Shown piece after piece: positions 1-8,509 of a DNA stretch of 53,140 nt. The notes beneath the pieces were generated by a model. The model made no database searches and was not told the origin of the DNA. It saw nothing but the letters and a program-made list of their open reading frames with translations. The position numbers were made by a program, and so were the translations under genes. Position 1 is the first letter of the stretch; every line of letters starts with the position of its first letter. The DNA comes from Jannaschia seosinensis (lineage in GTDB: Bacteria; Pseudomonadota; Alphaproteobacteria; Rhodobacterales; Rhodobacteraceae), in the NCBI RefSeq assembly GCF_001408515.1, contig NZ_CYPR01000199.1:1-53140 (forward strand), read 5' to 3'.

Positions 1-364
1 CCGCCTTGGCCTTCAGGTCGCGCAGGTTTCCCACGCCATGCCGGCGCAGGCAGCGATCCAGCCCCGAGCGCGAGGCGTTCGGGTTCAGGAACTCCCGCAC
101 AACCGCCAGCAGATCATCCAGCGACACCAGCAGCGCCTTTCGCAGGGCCACCGCGACGGCCTCTTGCGGTGGTGTCAGCGTCGTCTGGAGCCTGTGCGGC
201 GTGTGGCTGCGATCCGCGACGCTGTCGCGCTTGCGCCACTTGTAAACGGTCTGCTCCGTTATGCCGAAGCGCTCGGCCAGCACCGGAGCAGGCTCCGTGC
301 TCGCCTGGATCGCCGCCCGCACCTTCGGCGTGGTCGTGGCCTGCTTGTGAAGATGTATCAGCAT
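1..364 (-). CDS. IS481-family transposase, N-terminal part (cut by window edge)
   Basis: Reading the minus strand from an ATG at 364 gives an open frame of 121 codons that runs off the left edge. The protein starts MLIHLHKQATTTPKVRAAIQ, then has a helix-turn-helix segment around residues 30-55 (AERFGITEQTVYKWRKRDS) and continues through SRSGLDRCLRRHGVGNLRDL. I recognise this as the DNA-binding N-terminus of IS481-family transposases common in Rhodobacteraceae. The DDE catalytic core would lie outside the window, so whether the element is intact cannot be judged. It points away from the antiporter operon next to it. Confidence 0.88.
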   Translation of the reverse strand, partial: MLIHLHKQATTTPKVRAAIQASTEPAPVLAERFGITEQTVYKWRKRDSVADRSHTPHRLQTTLTPPQEAVAVALRKALLVSLDDLLAVVREFLNPNASRSGLDRCLRRHGVGNLRDLKAKA

Positions 365-456
365 GGTCGTGCCCCGTCTCGAAGGTCCCTCAGAACCGAT
401 CTTGCCATGAAGAGCGCGGATCGTCGCGGGGAAAGGTGATCATCCGGGACGGAACA
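1..456 (-). mobile_element. IS481-family insertion sequence, right part
   Basis: The element contains the transposase that starts at 364. Its outer end is inferred to lie near 456: on the minus strand the sequence just outside the gene begins TGTTCCGTCCCGGATGATCA, and IS481-type ends often begin TGT. That would place the end one base from the mnhG stop codon (458-460). The opposite end and the target duplication are not in the window, so the exact boundary is a guess. Confidence 0.5.
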
Positions 457-457
457 A

Positions 458-820
458 TTAGGTATCTGGGCAGTCGTCATAAATTGACCAGCCGTACTTG
501 CCATTAGTTTCAGGCAACTCTCTTTTGCTTACGTTGCGAGCCATGTAAGTTTTTGCGATGAAGCTTGCGGTGACCGGCGCTGTAAGAAAAAGAAAGAGCG
601 TGATCAGCAACTCATGCACCGACAGGTGACCGTTCTTTGCATAGAAAAAAATCATGGATGCCACCAAGATGCCGCCAACGCCAAGCGTCGTCGCTTTGGT
701 GGGCGCATGGAGCCTTTGCACGGTCGATGTCAGCTTTACCAGCCCGAAGGATCCGACGAATCCGAAGATGCCGCTGATGACGAGAGAAACGGCAATTAGA
801 AGTTCTGCGACAAAATTCAT
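458..820 (-). CDS. mnhG: Monovalent cation/H+ antiporter subunit G
   Basis: This 120-residue membrane protein has three hydrophobic segments and the conserved MnhG/PhaG core (KLTSTVQRLHAPTKATTLGV near residues 30-50). It is a small accessory subunit of the multisubunit Na+(K+)/H+ antiporter in the inner membrane. It is the last gene of the mnh operon; its ATG at 820 lies 9 bases beyond the mnhF stop. The C-terminus (after about residue 95) is polar and ends right beside the inferred end of the IS481 element. Base composition is visibly AT-richer than in most of the window. Family and length both fit, so confidence is high. Confidence 0.93.
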   Translation of the reverse strand: MNFVAELLIAVSLVISGIFGFVGSFGLVKLTSTVQRLHAPTKATTLGVGGILVASMIFFYAKNGHLSVHELLITLFLFLTAPVTASFIAKTYMARNVSKRELPETNGKYGWSIYDDCPDT

Positions 821-829
821 TCTCTCACC

Positions 830-1099
830 TCATTCGATAATGTCGCCGCGCAGCAGGAAACGGCAATAGGCCACGGTCGAGACAAAGCCGACCATGGCGA
901 CAAGCATAGCCGCCTCGAAGTAGATGGCCGTTCCGCGCCAAATTCCATAAAGTACAAGAAGTGCGATCACGTTTATGACCATCGTGTCGAGTGCGAGGAT
1001 TCGGTCGGCCGCGTCGGGCCCTGACGCAATACGCCAGAGGTTTAGCAGGAGTGCCACGCCATAGCACGTCGTGGTGAACAAGAGCGCTGCTTCGATCAT
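830..1099 (-). CDS. mnhF: Monovalent cation/H+ antiporter subunit F
   Basis: An 89-residue, three-helix membrane protein of the MrpF/MnhF/PhaF family. The typical signature RIASGPDAADRILALDTM is at about residues 23-40. MrpF is a small integral subunit of the multisubunit antiporter. The ATG at 1099 overlaps the stop codon of mnhE (1096-1098), a sign of translational coupling inside the operon. Length matches the family. Confidence 0.94.
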   Translation of the reverse strand: MIEAALLFTTTCYGVALLLNLWRIASGPDAADRILALDTMVINVIALLVLYGIWRGTAIYFEAAMLVAMVGFVSTVAYCRFLLRGDIIE

Positions 1100-1587
1100 T
1101 GGAATATCTCCTTTAACCGACGTTCGTAGCGCGACTTGATGGTGTCGCGCACTTCGTCCGGGTCATCGGTGTGAAGACAATGCACCAGGATGCTCGTTCC
1201 GTCCGCCGAAAGCATTGTGGACACGGTTCCAGGGGTCATCGTGATCGTTCCCGCGAGGACCGTGATTGCCTCGGCCGAGGTAAGATCAAGGGGCACAGGA
1301 ATCCACTTCGAACGGATGTTCTGGGTGCGGCGAAACAGCAGGATGGCCGCGACCTGAAAATTTGCGACGACGATGTCCCAAAGAACGATCAGTACATATT
1401 CCACCACGCGCAGAGGTTTGCCGATCTTCGGTCGTTCGGGCCAATAAGCTGCCGTGAGCATCGGGACGATGAGACCGATCACGGCGCCGAGGATAACACT
1501 GCCCAATGTGAGCGTGTTCACGAGGCCCAGCCAGACCAGCAGCAAGGTGACGCTCAGCAGGGGATGCGGGATAAGTCGCGTCAGCAT
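1096..1587 (-). CDS. mnhE: Monovalent cation/H+ antiporter subunit E
   Basis: This 163-residue protein belongs to the MrpE/MnhE family. It has N-terminal membrane helices (residues about 8-50), a further hydrophobic stretch around 65-88, and a cytoplasmic C-terminal half with the conserved TITMTPGTVSTMLSADG segment followed by LVHCLHTDDPDEV. MrpE is an accessory subunit of the antiporter complex. The start ATG at 1587 lies just past the mnhD stop, and its own stop overlaps mnhF. Confidence 0.94.
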   Translation of the reverse strand: MLTRLIPHPLLSVTLLLVWLGLVNTLTLGSVILGAVIGLIVPMLTAAYWPERPKIGKPLRVVEYVLIVLWDIVVANFQVAAILLFRRTQNIRSKWIPVPLDLTSAEAITVLAGTITMTPGTVSTMLSADGTSILVHCLHTDDPDEVRDTIKSRYERRLKEIFQ

Positions 1588-1590
1588 CGG

Positions 1591-3138
1591 TCAGTTCTCC
1601 TCCACCGGATTCAGAACCGCTGAAACGTAGCCGGTGCGATTGAAAAGTTGAGCCGATGTTGCATCGAGATAAGCCGAGACTGGTCCGGCAAAGATGGACA
1701 ATGCGGCAAGCGTCGCCAGCGCTGCGATTGACGGCGCAACTTCGGCCGGCGTGACGCTGGTGGCGGGGCGAACGACTTCCCCGGGGACCACCACCGTACC
1801 GGAAGCGTTCGCCACCACCGCCGAAGGCTTCCAAAACAGGGTGCTGCCCGCGCGGGCAAAGCCGACGATGGTCAAGAGCGATCCCGCGAGAACCGCAGTC
1901 CAGGCCCATCCCATCAGTCCCGGCACCCGCAGGGCATCGAGTACGAGGAGCTTGCCAAGGAACCCGCTCAATGGCGGCAGCCCGGCCATGCCGATGGCGG
2001 CGGCAAAGAACAGCGCAGCGAACAATCCGTTCTGGGCGATCGGAGGCATCGTTGTCAGCCGGTCTTCCGTCCGCCTTGCGATCACGAGATCGGCGATCAG
2101 GAACAGGCATGCGGCGGCGAATGTCGAGTGGACGATGTAGTAGAGTGCTGCAGTCGTGGCATCGGGCGAAAAGACAGCGACGGCAATGAAGAGCGTACCC
2201 ATGGAGCCCACGACCGAAAACGCGATGAGAGGCATCAACCGGCGCGCGCCCAGTACTCCGAAAGCCCCGATGGCGATGGTGACGATGGCCGCCGGAAAGA
2301 GCCAGGCACCTGCCATTCCTTCCGTCGCCGGAAGGCCGGGGCCGAAGGCTGTCGTGTGCAAGCGAAGGATCGCATAGGCACCCACCTTGGTCATGATCGC
2401 AAAAAGCGCCGCGACCGGGGCAGGGGCGTTCGAGTAGGTTGCGGGCAGCCAGAACTGAACCGGAAAAAGCGCGGCCTTTACCGCAAAGACGACCATCAGC
2501 AGCATTGCCGCAACCCGCACCAGCGCGGCTTCCTCAACAGGTATTTGTGAGATGCGAACGGCAAGATCGGCAATATTCAAGGTGCCGGTGCTTGCGTAGA
2601 GCGTGCCGAGCGCGAACAGGAACAGCGTTGAGCCCGCAAGGTTCATCACCACGTATTGCACGCCGGCGCGCATACGCTCGCGACCACCCGAGTGGATCAT
2701 CAGCCCGTAGGACGCGATCAGGAGCACTTCGAAGAATACGAAGAGATTGAAGGCGTCCCCCGTCAGAAAGGCGCCGCAGATGCCCATGAGCTGGAATTGA
2801 AACAGTGCGTGGAAATGCCGGCCACGCGCGTCCCACCCCGTGGCAACGGCATGGATCAGCACGATCAGGGCAAGGATCGCGGTCAGCAGGACCATCAGCG
2901 CCGAGAGACGGTCGAGCACCAGCACGATGCCGAAGGGCGCCGGCCAATCCCCCAGCCGATAGACGTTCGTCTCTCCGCCGGCCGCAAGGATCGTGAGCCC
3001 GATGGCTATGGCCAGCAGAAGGACGGTGCCCAAGATCGAGGTCACCCGAGCGAGGGTGATGTCGTGGCGCATGACGAAAGCGATGATGGGTGCAAGCAGC
3101 GCCGGAAGAATGACGGGCGCGATGATCCAATGTATCAT
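1591..3138 (-). CDS. mnhD: Monovalent cation/H+ antiporter subunit D
   Basis: A 515-residue polytopic membrane protein of the proton-translocating NuoL/M/N and MrpA/D superfamily. The central Proton_antipo_M region is clear: FEVLLIASYGLMIHSGG near residue 135, KAALFPVQFWLPATYSNAP near 220 and FAIMTKVGAYAILRLHT near 246, which hold the conserved glutamate and lysines of the proton path. Together with MnhA it forms the ion-moving core. The start ATG at 3138 overlaps the mnhC stop by four bases. About 14 transmembrane helices are expected. Confidence 0.95.
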   Translation of the reverse strand: MIHWIIAPVILPALLAPIIAFVMRHDITLARVTSILGTVLLLAIAIGLTILAAGGETNVYRLGDWPAPFGIVLVLDRLSALMVLLTAILALIVLIHAVATGWDARGRHFHALFQFQLMGICGAFLTGDAFNLFVFFEVLLIASYGLMIHSGGRERMRAGVQYVVMNLAGSTLFLFALGTLYASTGTLNIADLAVRISQIPVEEAALVRVAAMLLMVVFAVKAALFPVQFWLPATYSNAPAPVAALFAIMTKVGAYAILRLHTTAFGPGLPATEGMAGAWLFPAAIVTIAIGAFGVLGARRLMPLIAFSVVGSMGTLFIAVAVFSPDATTAALYYIVHSTFAAACLFLIADLVIARRTEDRLTTMPPIAQNGLFAALFFAAAIGMAGLPPLSGFLGKLLVLDALRVPGLMGWAWTAVLAGSLLTIVGFARAGSTLFWKPSAVVANASGTVVVPGEVVRPATSVTPAEVAPSIAALATLAALSIFAGPVSAYLDATSAQLFNRTGYVSAVLNPVEEN

Positions 3139-3500
3139 TGCGCGGCATCCTTGTTCTGGTCGCTGTCGCTTTCGCCTCGGTCCATATCAATGCGGTCGCT
3201 TTCTGCTTCGAGGAAGGCGCCGAGCCCGATCAGCACGAGAACGGCCGTCATGCCAAACGAAATCACGATTGCCGTCAGGACCAGCGCCTGGGGCAGGGGG
3301 TCCGTGTAGCTCGGATCGCCATATTTCGACAGGATCGGTGCCATGTCGATGGCCAGCCTGCCACTGGCGAACAGGAAGACGTTGACGGCATATGACAGCA
3401 GCGCGAGCCCGAGAATGACGGGGAAGGTCCGCAGCCGGAGGATGAGGTAGGTGCCGCCGGCCGTCAGGACGCCGATCGCGCTTGCGATGATGAATTCCAT
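3135..3500 (-). CDS. mnhC: Monovalent cation/H+ antiporter subunit C
   Basis: A 121-residue membrane protein of the MrpC/NuoK family, with three hydrophobic segments (residues 3-24, 28-47 and 72-95). The family hallmark ILGLALLSYAVNVFLFASG is at 29-47 and PLPQALVLTAIVISFGMTAV at about 67-86. It is a NuoK-like subunit of the antiporter. The gene starts one base after the mnhA stop and overlaps mnhD by four bases. Confidence 0.95.
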   Translation of the reverse strand: MEFIIASAIGVLTAGGTYLILRLRTFPVILGLALLSYAVNVFLFASGRLAIDMAPILSKYGDPSYTDPLPQALVLTAIVISFGMTAVLVLIGLGAFLEAESDRIDMDRGESDSDQNKDAAQ

Positions 3501-3501
3501 A

Positions 3502-6363
3502 TCAGCTTTCCGCCCCGCTCTGGGTGCTTCGTTCGGCGGGATCGTAATCCATCGGTTCGGTATTCACCGTCTCACCACTATGCCGCGCAATTCGCGACAG
3601 GCTGTAGAGCATCAGCATGACTGCGCCCAGAACGGTCAGGAACACGCCCAGATCGAAGATCATGGCCGTTGCCAACTCGAACTCCTCGATCGGAGGCAAG
3701 TTGATGTACGTGTAGGCACTCGTGAGGAAGGGGCGCCCCGCCAGCCAGGAACCCGCGCCGGTCAGTCCCGCCACAACGATCCCCACGCCGATCATGGTGT
3801 GGTACTCGATGCGCTGTCTGGCCTCGGTCCAGGCAAAACCGGATGCCATGTATTGCATGAGGATCGCAATCGCGACCACCAGTCCCGCGACGAAGCCGCC
3901 ACCCGGTTGGTTGTGCCCGCGCAGGAAGATGTAAATTCCCACCACCGCCGCAATCGGCAGCAGGACGCGCGTCGCCACTACCATCATCATCGGATGCCGG
4001 TCCCGTGAGCGGTTATGGGTATAGTCGCTGTTCTTCAGTCGCCGCGCCGCCGGCCCGTCCAGCAGGGCATGCATCAGCGCGTAGATGACCAGACCTGCGA
4101 TACCGAGGACGATGATCTCACCGTACGTGTCGTAACCCCTGAAATCCACCAGGATGACGTTGACCACGTTCGTCCCGCCCCCGCCTTCATAGGCGTTGGC
4201 GAGGTGGTAATCCGAGATCGTGTCGATGTCCCGGAACAGAAACGCGTAGGCCAGCGCACCGACACCACCGCCTGCAGCGAGTGCGATGAGGCCGTCGCGG
4301 ATCTTCATGCCCAACGGGCTCTCTTTGGGGGTCGTCTTGGGGAGGTAGTGCAGCGCAAGCAGCAGAAGCATGATCGTGACCGTCTCGACCGAGATTTGCG
4401 TCAAGGCGAGGTCGGGCGCGGAGAGATAAACGAAGCCTGCCGAAATCGACAGCCCGATGATACCGACCAGAACCAATGCGCGGAACCGTTGGTGGTGCAT
4501 CGTGACGACCGCAACTGTGGCGACGATCAACATGAGCCAGCCCACGGCCACCACCGCAGGGACGGGCAGAAGTTGACGCGTCGGCTCCGACAGCCCGCTA
4601 CCGGAAAAGGCGACGGCGCCGAGCGCCACCGATGCGGTCACGAAGATCGCGAGGTAGCGGCTGATCGCGCCATTATGTGTGCCTTCGGCGACCCGCCGCG
4701 ACAGCGCCGCTGCCCCCGTCACGATCCCATCGAATATCGGTTTTGCTTCGGGCCGCGGCGCAGAGATCCAGATCCGGTCGAGCGGGCGATGAAGCAGCAG
4801 CAGGACGGCGCCACCGATCACGGCAATGATCGACATCCAGAGCGCGGGGGTGAATCCGTGCCAGATCTTGAGGTACGGCTGCAGGTCGGTGCCCGTGACC
4901 GCGCTTGCGGCAGCAGTGACGATCCCCTCGGCCAAGAATGGCATCACGCCGATCAGAACAACCAGAACGGCCAGGAGCGCGGGCGCCGCCCACATCCCGA
5001 ACGGCGGATCGTGCGGCTTGTGCGGATAATCGTCGCGCACAGGTCCGAGGAATACGTGCCCGATGAAGCGAAGGGAGTACGCGACCGACAGGAGTGCGCC
5101 GAGCGTCGCCAGCACCGGGACGGCATAGGCGCTGCCGGCCCAACCGGTGTGGGATGCCTCCTCCAACATCATTTCCTTGGAGAGGAAGCCGTTGAAGAAC
5201 GGAATTCCGGCCATCGACAGCGCCGCCACCGTCCCGATCGCGAACGTGACGGGCATCAGGTGGCGCAATCCGCCCAGACGCTTGATGTCACGGGTGTGGG
5301 TCTCGTGGTCGATGATGCCGGCGGTCATGAAGAGCGCGGCTTTGAAGGTCAGGTGATTGATAATGTGGAACACAGCCGCCACCGCCGCGGCCTGTGTCCC
5401 GAAGCCGAGAAGCATCGTCAGCAGACCGAGATGACTGACCGTGGAGAAGGCGAGGAGCGCCTTGAGATCGTCCTTGAACAGCGCGATCAGCGCGCCGAGA
5501 ACCATGGTCACTAAGCCAGTCGTGGCCACGATGTAGAACCACGCGTCGGTCCCCGCCAGAACCGGCCACAGCCGGGCCATCAGGAAGACGCCAGCCTTCA
5601 CCATCGTGGCCGAGTGCAGGTAGGCCGAAACCGGCGTCGGCGCGGCCATCGCATGCGGTAGCCAGAAGTGGAACGGGAACTGTGCGGACTTGGTGAAGGC
5701 GCCGAGCAGGATCAGGATCAGCGCAGGCAGATACCAATCCGACGCCCGGATCGCTTCGCCCTGCTGCAGGATTTCAGTCAGGCTGTAGCTACCTGCAATG
5801 TCGCCGAGGATCAGCATGCCGCCGATCAGGGCAAGCCCGCCTCCGCCCGTCACGGCAAGCGCCATGCGCGCGCCTTGCCGGCCCTCGGGCAGGTGCTTCC
5901 AATAACCTATCAGAAGGAAGGACGCGAGCGATGTCAGCTCCCAAAAAATGAGCATCAACAGGATGTTGTCCGAGATGACGATGCCCAGCATCGCGCCCTG
6001 AAACAGCAGCAGATACGTATAGAACTGCCCCATCGGGTCCGCGCTCGAGAGGTAGAACCGTGCGTAAAGCGTGATCAACAGACCGACGCCGAGGATCATG
6101 CATGCGAACAGAAGTCCTAGCCCGTCGACAAAGAACGACAGTGACAGGCCCAGCTGTGGCAACCACTCGACTTCCGCCTGGACAACTTCCCCGCGCAACA
6201 CTGCCGGAGCGAGGGTCAGCAGCATGACGAGCGCCAGCGCCGTGGGCACGGCCGTGAAACTCGCACAGGCCGTGCGTCCAGCGCGAATCATCAATCCCGG
6301 TAAGAGAGCGCCGATGAAAGGGAGCAGCGCGATGAAAAAAAGGACCTGATGGCCTTCGGTCAT
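3502..6363 (-). CDS. mnhA: Fused monovalent cation/H+ antiporter subunits A and B (PhaAB type)
   Basis: A 953-residue membrane protein and the first gene of the operon. Residues about 60-420 are the NuoL-like proton channel (FWELTSLASFLLIGYWKHLP; TKSAQFPFHFWLPHAMAAPT; HIINHLTFKAALFMTAG). A second hydrophobic region at about 600-780 corresponds to the MrpA C-terminal extension. From about residue 785 (RDRHPMMMVVATRVLLPIAA, then GHNQPGGGFVAGL) the sequence is a complete MnhB domain. Such A-B fusions define the group-2 Mrp/Pha antiporters of alphaproteobacteria, linked to pH, Na+ or K+ tolerance. The ATG at 6363 has AAGGA upstream. Which cation is moved cannot be told from sequence. Confidence 0.95.
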   Translation of the reverse strand: MTEGHQVLFFIALLPFIGALLPGLMIRAGRTACASFTAVPTALALVMLLTLAPAVLRGEVVQAEVEWLPQLGLSLSFFVDGLGLLFACMILGVGLLITLYARFYLSSADPMGQFYTYLLLFQGAMLGIVISDNILLMLIFWELTSLASFLLIGYWKHLPEGRQGARMALAVTGGGGLALIGGMLILGDIAGSYSLTEILQQGEAIRASDWYLPALILILLGAFTKSAQFPFHFWLPHAMAAPTPVSAYLHSATMVKAGVFLMARLWPVLAGTDAWFYIVATTGLVTMVLGALIALFKDDLKALLAFSTVSHLGLLTMLLGFGTQAAAVAAVFHIINHLTFKAALFMTAGIIDHETHTRDIKRLGGLRHLMPVTFAIGTVAALSMAGIPFFNGFLSKEMMLEEASHTGWAGSAYAVPVLATLGALLSVAYSLRFIGHVFLGPVRDDYPHKPHDPPFGMWAAPALLAVLVVLIGVMPFLAEGIVTAAASAVTGTDLQPYLKIWHGFTPALWMSIIAVIGGAVLLLLHRPLDRIWISAPRPEAKPIFDGIVTGAAALSRRVAEGTHNGAISRYLAIFVTASVALGAVAFSGSGLSEPTRQLLPVPAVVAVGWLMLIVATVAVVTMHHQRFRALVLVGIIGLSISAGFVYLSAPDLALTQISVETVTIMLLLLALHYLPKTTPKESPLGMKIRDGLIALAAGGGVGALAYAFLFRDIDTISDYHLANAYEGGGGTNVVNVILVDFRGYDTYGEIIVLGIAGLVIYALMHALLDGPAARRLKNSDYTHNRSRDRHPMMMVVATRVLLPIAAVVGIYIFLRGHNQPGGGFVAGLVVAIAILMQYMASGFAWTEARQRIEYHTMIGVGIVVAGLTGAGSWLAGRPFLTSAYTYINLPPIEEFELATAMIFDLGVFLTVLGAVMLMLYSLSRIARHSGETVNTEPMDYDPAERSTQSGAES

Positions 6364-6988
6364 TTAAATGTCCTTATCTTCCATCCCACACCATCACACA
6401 CTTTTCGCAGGGCCGCCTTCTTTTTGGCAAGGTCGATCCTGCGCAAAGTCCCGGACGGGGATACGGATCCTGTCCCCTGTTCACAAGCACACGACACCCA
6501 ACAAACTTTGTTCTGCAGTCCAAGAGCATCTTGCCGACCTGCATCTTGAGCCACGGTGCCTTTTCTGGGGGAGATCAACGGAAAGGTGACCTCGGTGCCC
6601 CGACGGCTGGCAGTAAGCGGCTGAAACGTTATTGACCGGAATATGAACGTTGGTCGGCCTTCGAGCGTCTATAATCGACGGGCTGCAGTTATTGCTTCTG
6701 TCGAAGTTCCCGATAAGGTCTCGTCGAGACTGGTGCGCCTTTAAGCCGCACTGTGATCGACCAGATTCCCACGGCGTCCAGATACTCGACGCCAAGCAGC
6801 ACTTTTCATCATCCACTGACTGAGGTGCAGGTAGGTTATGTCAGACAGTCTGCTATTGCTCCTTGCGGGAGCAGCCGGTCAGAGCTCCACAAGAACTCAG
6901 ACCTCAATCCGAACCTCCCGGCTGGAGTGGCGCCACGCGAACGCCAAAGGCTGCGCGTTGTGGGCGCGACGGTCACGCGCCGAAAAAG
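6364..6988. other. Long intergenic region between the regulator gene and the mnh operon
   Basis: This 625-base stretch has no convincing gene and is less GC-rich than its surroundings. It must hold the 3' end of the opp/ggt operon transcript and the promoter of the mnh operon. Visible elements are an 11-bp palindrome CAGACAGTCTG (6842-6852) and a short hairpin TGCTCC-TTGCG-GGAGCA (6857-6873) without a T-run. A 72-codon minus-strand frame (6360-6578) overlaps the mnhA start as ATGA but has no recognisable features. I see no clear sigma-70 promoter. Confidence 0.5.
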
Positions 6989-7672
6989 CTATGCGCCGGA
7001 ATGCCTGACCCCTCGCAGAACCATATGGTTCACGTCGCGCAAATGCTCCTCCATCAGGCGCGCAGCTTTGGGGCCATCGCGGGAGGAGATCGCGGCGAAG
7101 AGGGCCCGATGTTGTTCACCGAACTTAGCCATGACCTCCGGCGTGTGGCTCTCACGGCGAATGTTTCCCCAAGCGGCAAGCTTTCGAACTGTGCGAATGG
7201 AATCGTAGATCTCGAGAAAGAGCGGGTTCCGCGCGAGCACCGCAATGTTGTAATGAAAAATGTCGTCGGCGGTCTCGTAGGTCGCCCGCTCCGCCAGATC
7301 GATGGTCGCCAGCATGAGCTGTTCAAGCCGCGCGAGATCGCCGTTCCTTGCCCGTGTGGCGGCATGGGCGGCAAGAGCGGGTTCAATCTCCAACCGAACT
7401 TCCATGACGTCCTGCGGCGTCGCTTCGCGGGCAAGGCGGCAGAGTGCCGTCGATCCGTGCGAGACAGGCGGTGCGGCGAAGGTTCCGCGGCCCTGACGCC
7501 GGTAGATCGTGCCCTCCTTCTCAAGGCGATCAAGCGCCAGCCGGAGCTTTGCGCGGCTGACGCTGAAGCGTTCGGCAAGATCGCGTTCGGCGGGCAGGCG
7601 ACCGTCGACGGGCACCTCGCCGGATGCGAGCAACTCGCTCAGTCTTTCAACAAGCCCCCCCTCGTCGGCCAT
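6989..7672 (-). CDS. FadR-subfamily GntR transcriptional regulator
   Basis: A 227-residue regulator. Residues about 8-66 form a GntR winged helix (GRLPAERDLAERFSVSRAKL, then ALDRLEKEGTIYRRQGRGTF). Residues about 85-215 are an all-helical FCD ligand-binding domain, with candidate metal-binding positions in FHYNIA and HRALF. FCD regulators usually sense small carboxylates or related metabolites. It is the last gene of the nine-gene minus-strand operon, two bases after the TauE gene, so it probably regulates that operon or the divergent one. It is a separate paralogue of the regulator at 17033. Confidence 0.9.
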   Translation of the reverse strand: MADEGGLVERLSELLASGEVPVDGRLPAERDLAERFSVSRAKLRLALDRLEKEGTIYRRQGRGTFAAPPVSHGSTALCRLAREATPQDVMEVRLEIEPALAAHAATRARNGDLARLEQLMLATIDLAERATYETADDIFHYNIAVLARNPLFLEIYDSIRTVRKLAAWGNIRRESHTPEVMAKFGEQHRALFAAISSRDGPKAARLMEEHLRDVNHMVLRGVRHSGA

Positions 7673-7674
7673 GA

Positions 7675-8508
7675 TCAGATCGCCCTGTAAAGGTCGATGA
7701 ACATACGGATCGACGTGGCCAGCAGGAACAGCCCGAAAGTCAGCCGCAGGGCGCGGCGTGGTATCCTATGGGCGATCGCGACGCCGACGCGGGCGAAGAC
7801 CATTGTGAGCGGGATGATGATGAGTGCAGCGGCAATGTTTACGTACCCGAGCGAGAGCGGCGGTAGGTTTTCCTGCCCGAACCCGGTGAGGATGTAGGTG
7901 ATCGCGCCGGGCAGGCCGATGATGAAGCCGATCGCGGCAGAAGTGCCCACAGCGCGGCGGATCTCGTAGCCGAGAAAGCTCAGGAGCGGCACGCATACAG
8001 TGCCGCCGCCAATGCCCATCATGGCCGAGATCATGCCCGCAACGACCCCGAAGAAACCCCAGACGGGTTTCGAGAAGCTGCGCGGGCTGTCGATGTCACC
8101 GCCGCCTCGCAACATCATGTCGAGCGCGACGAGAAGGGCTACGATCGCAAAGACCGCGATCAGGGCGAGGCCCGATACGACGCCGCCCAAGATGCCGCCG
8201 AGAACGACGCCCACGAGGATCGACGGGCCCCAGAGCTTCAGAAGATCGAAATCGATCGCGCCACGCTGGTAGTGGCCCCAGGAGGAGCTGAGCGAGGTGA
8301 AGATGATCGTGGCCAGCGATGTGCCGACCGAGAGCTGCATGACCTGACCCGCATCCATGCCTGTCAACGAAAGCGCAAAATAAAGAGCGGGGACGATGAC
8401 GATTCCGCCGCCCACGCCGAGGAGGCCCGCGAGAATGCCGCCGAAGATCCCGGCGGCAATGGCAGGCAGGGCGATTGTCGAAACGAGAGCTCCCAGTTGG
8501 TCTTCCAC
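7675..8508 (-). CDS. TauE/SafE-family permease (sulfite/organosulfonate exporter type)
   Basis: A 277-residue membrane protein with about eight hydrophobic helices. The two family signatures are present: GGILAGLLGVGGGIVIVPAL near residues 23-42 and a second copy, GMISAMMGIGGGTVCVPLLS, near 157-176. Members of this family (TauE, SafE, TsuA, YfcA) move sulfite, sulfoacetate, thiosulfate or related anions; many are uncharacterised. The start is a GTG at 8508, one base after the DUF1028 stop. Its place in an operon with a gamma-glutamyltransferase suggests disposal or uptake of a sulfur anion, but the substrate is not visible. Confidence 0.9.
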   Translation of the reverse strand: MEDQLGALVSTIALPAIAAGIFGGILAGLLGVGGGIVIVPALYFALSLTGMDAGQVMQLSVGTSLATIIFTSLSSSWGHYQRGAIDFDLLKLWGPSILVGVVLGGILGGVVSGLALIAVFAIVALLVALDMMLRGGGDIDSPRSFSKPVWGFFGVVAGMISAMMGIGGGTVCVPLLSFLGYEIRRAVGTSAAIGFIIGLPGAITYILTGFGQENLPPLSLGYVNIAAALIIIPLTMVFARVGVAIAHRIPRRALRLTFGLFLLATSIRMFIDLYRAI

Positions 8509-8509
8509 G

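Noticed and set aside
4015-5514. A 499-codon plus-strand open frame
   Set aside because: Antisense to the membrane-coding part of mnhAB; such shadows are polar and Arg/Asp-rich, as seen here.
6360-6578. A 72-codon minus-strand frame that overlaps the mnhA start as ATGA
   Set aside because: The overlap looks like translational coupling, but the protein has no recognisable motif, odd composition and no clear ribosome site. Too weak to call a gene.
6481-6816. A 111-codon minus-strand frame in the intergenic region, considered as a transposase or hypothetical-protein remnant
   Set aside because: No motif or family resemblance and a residue composition typical of random GC-rich sequence.
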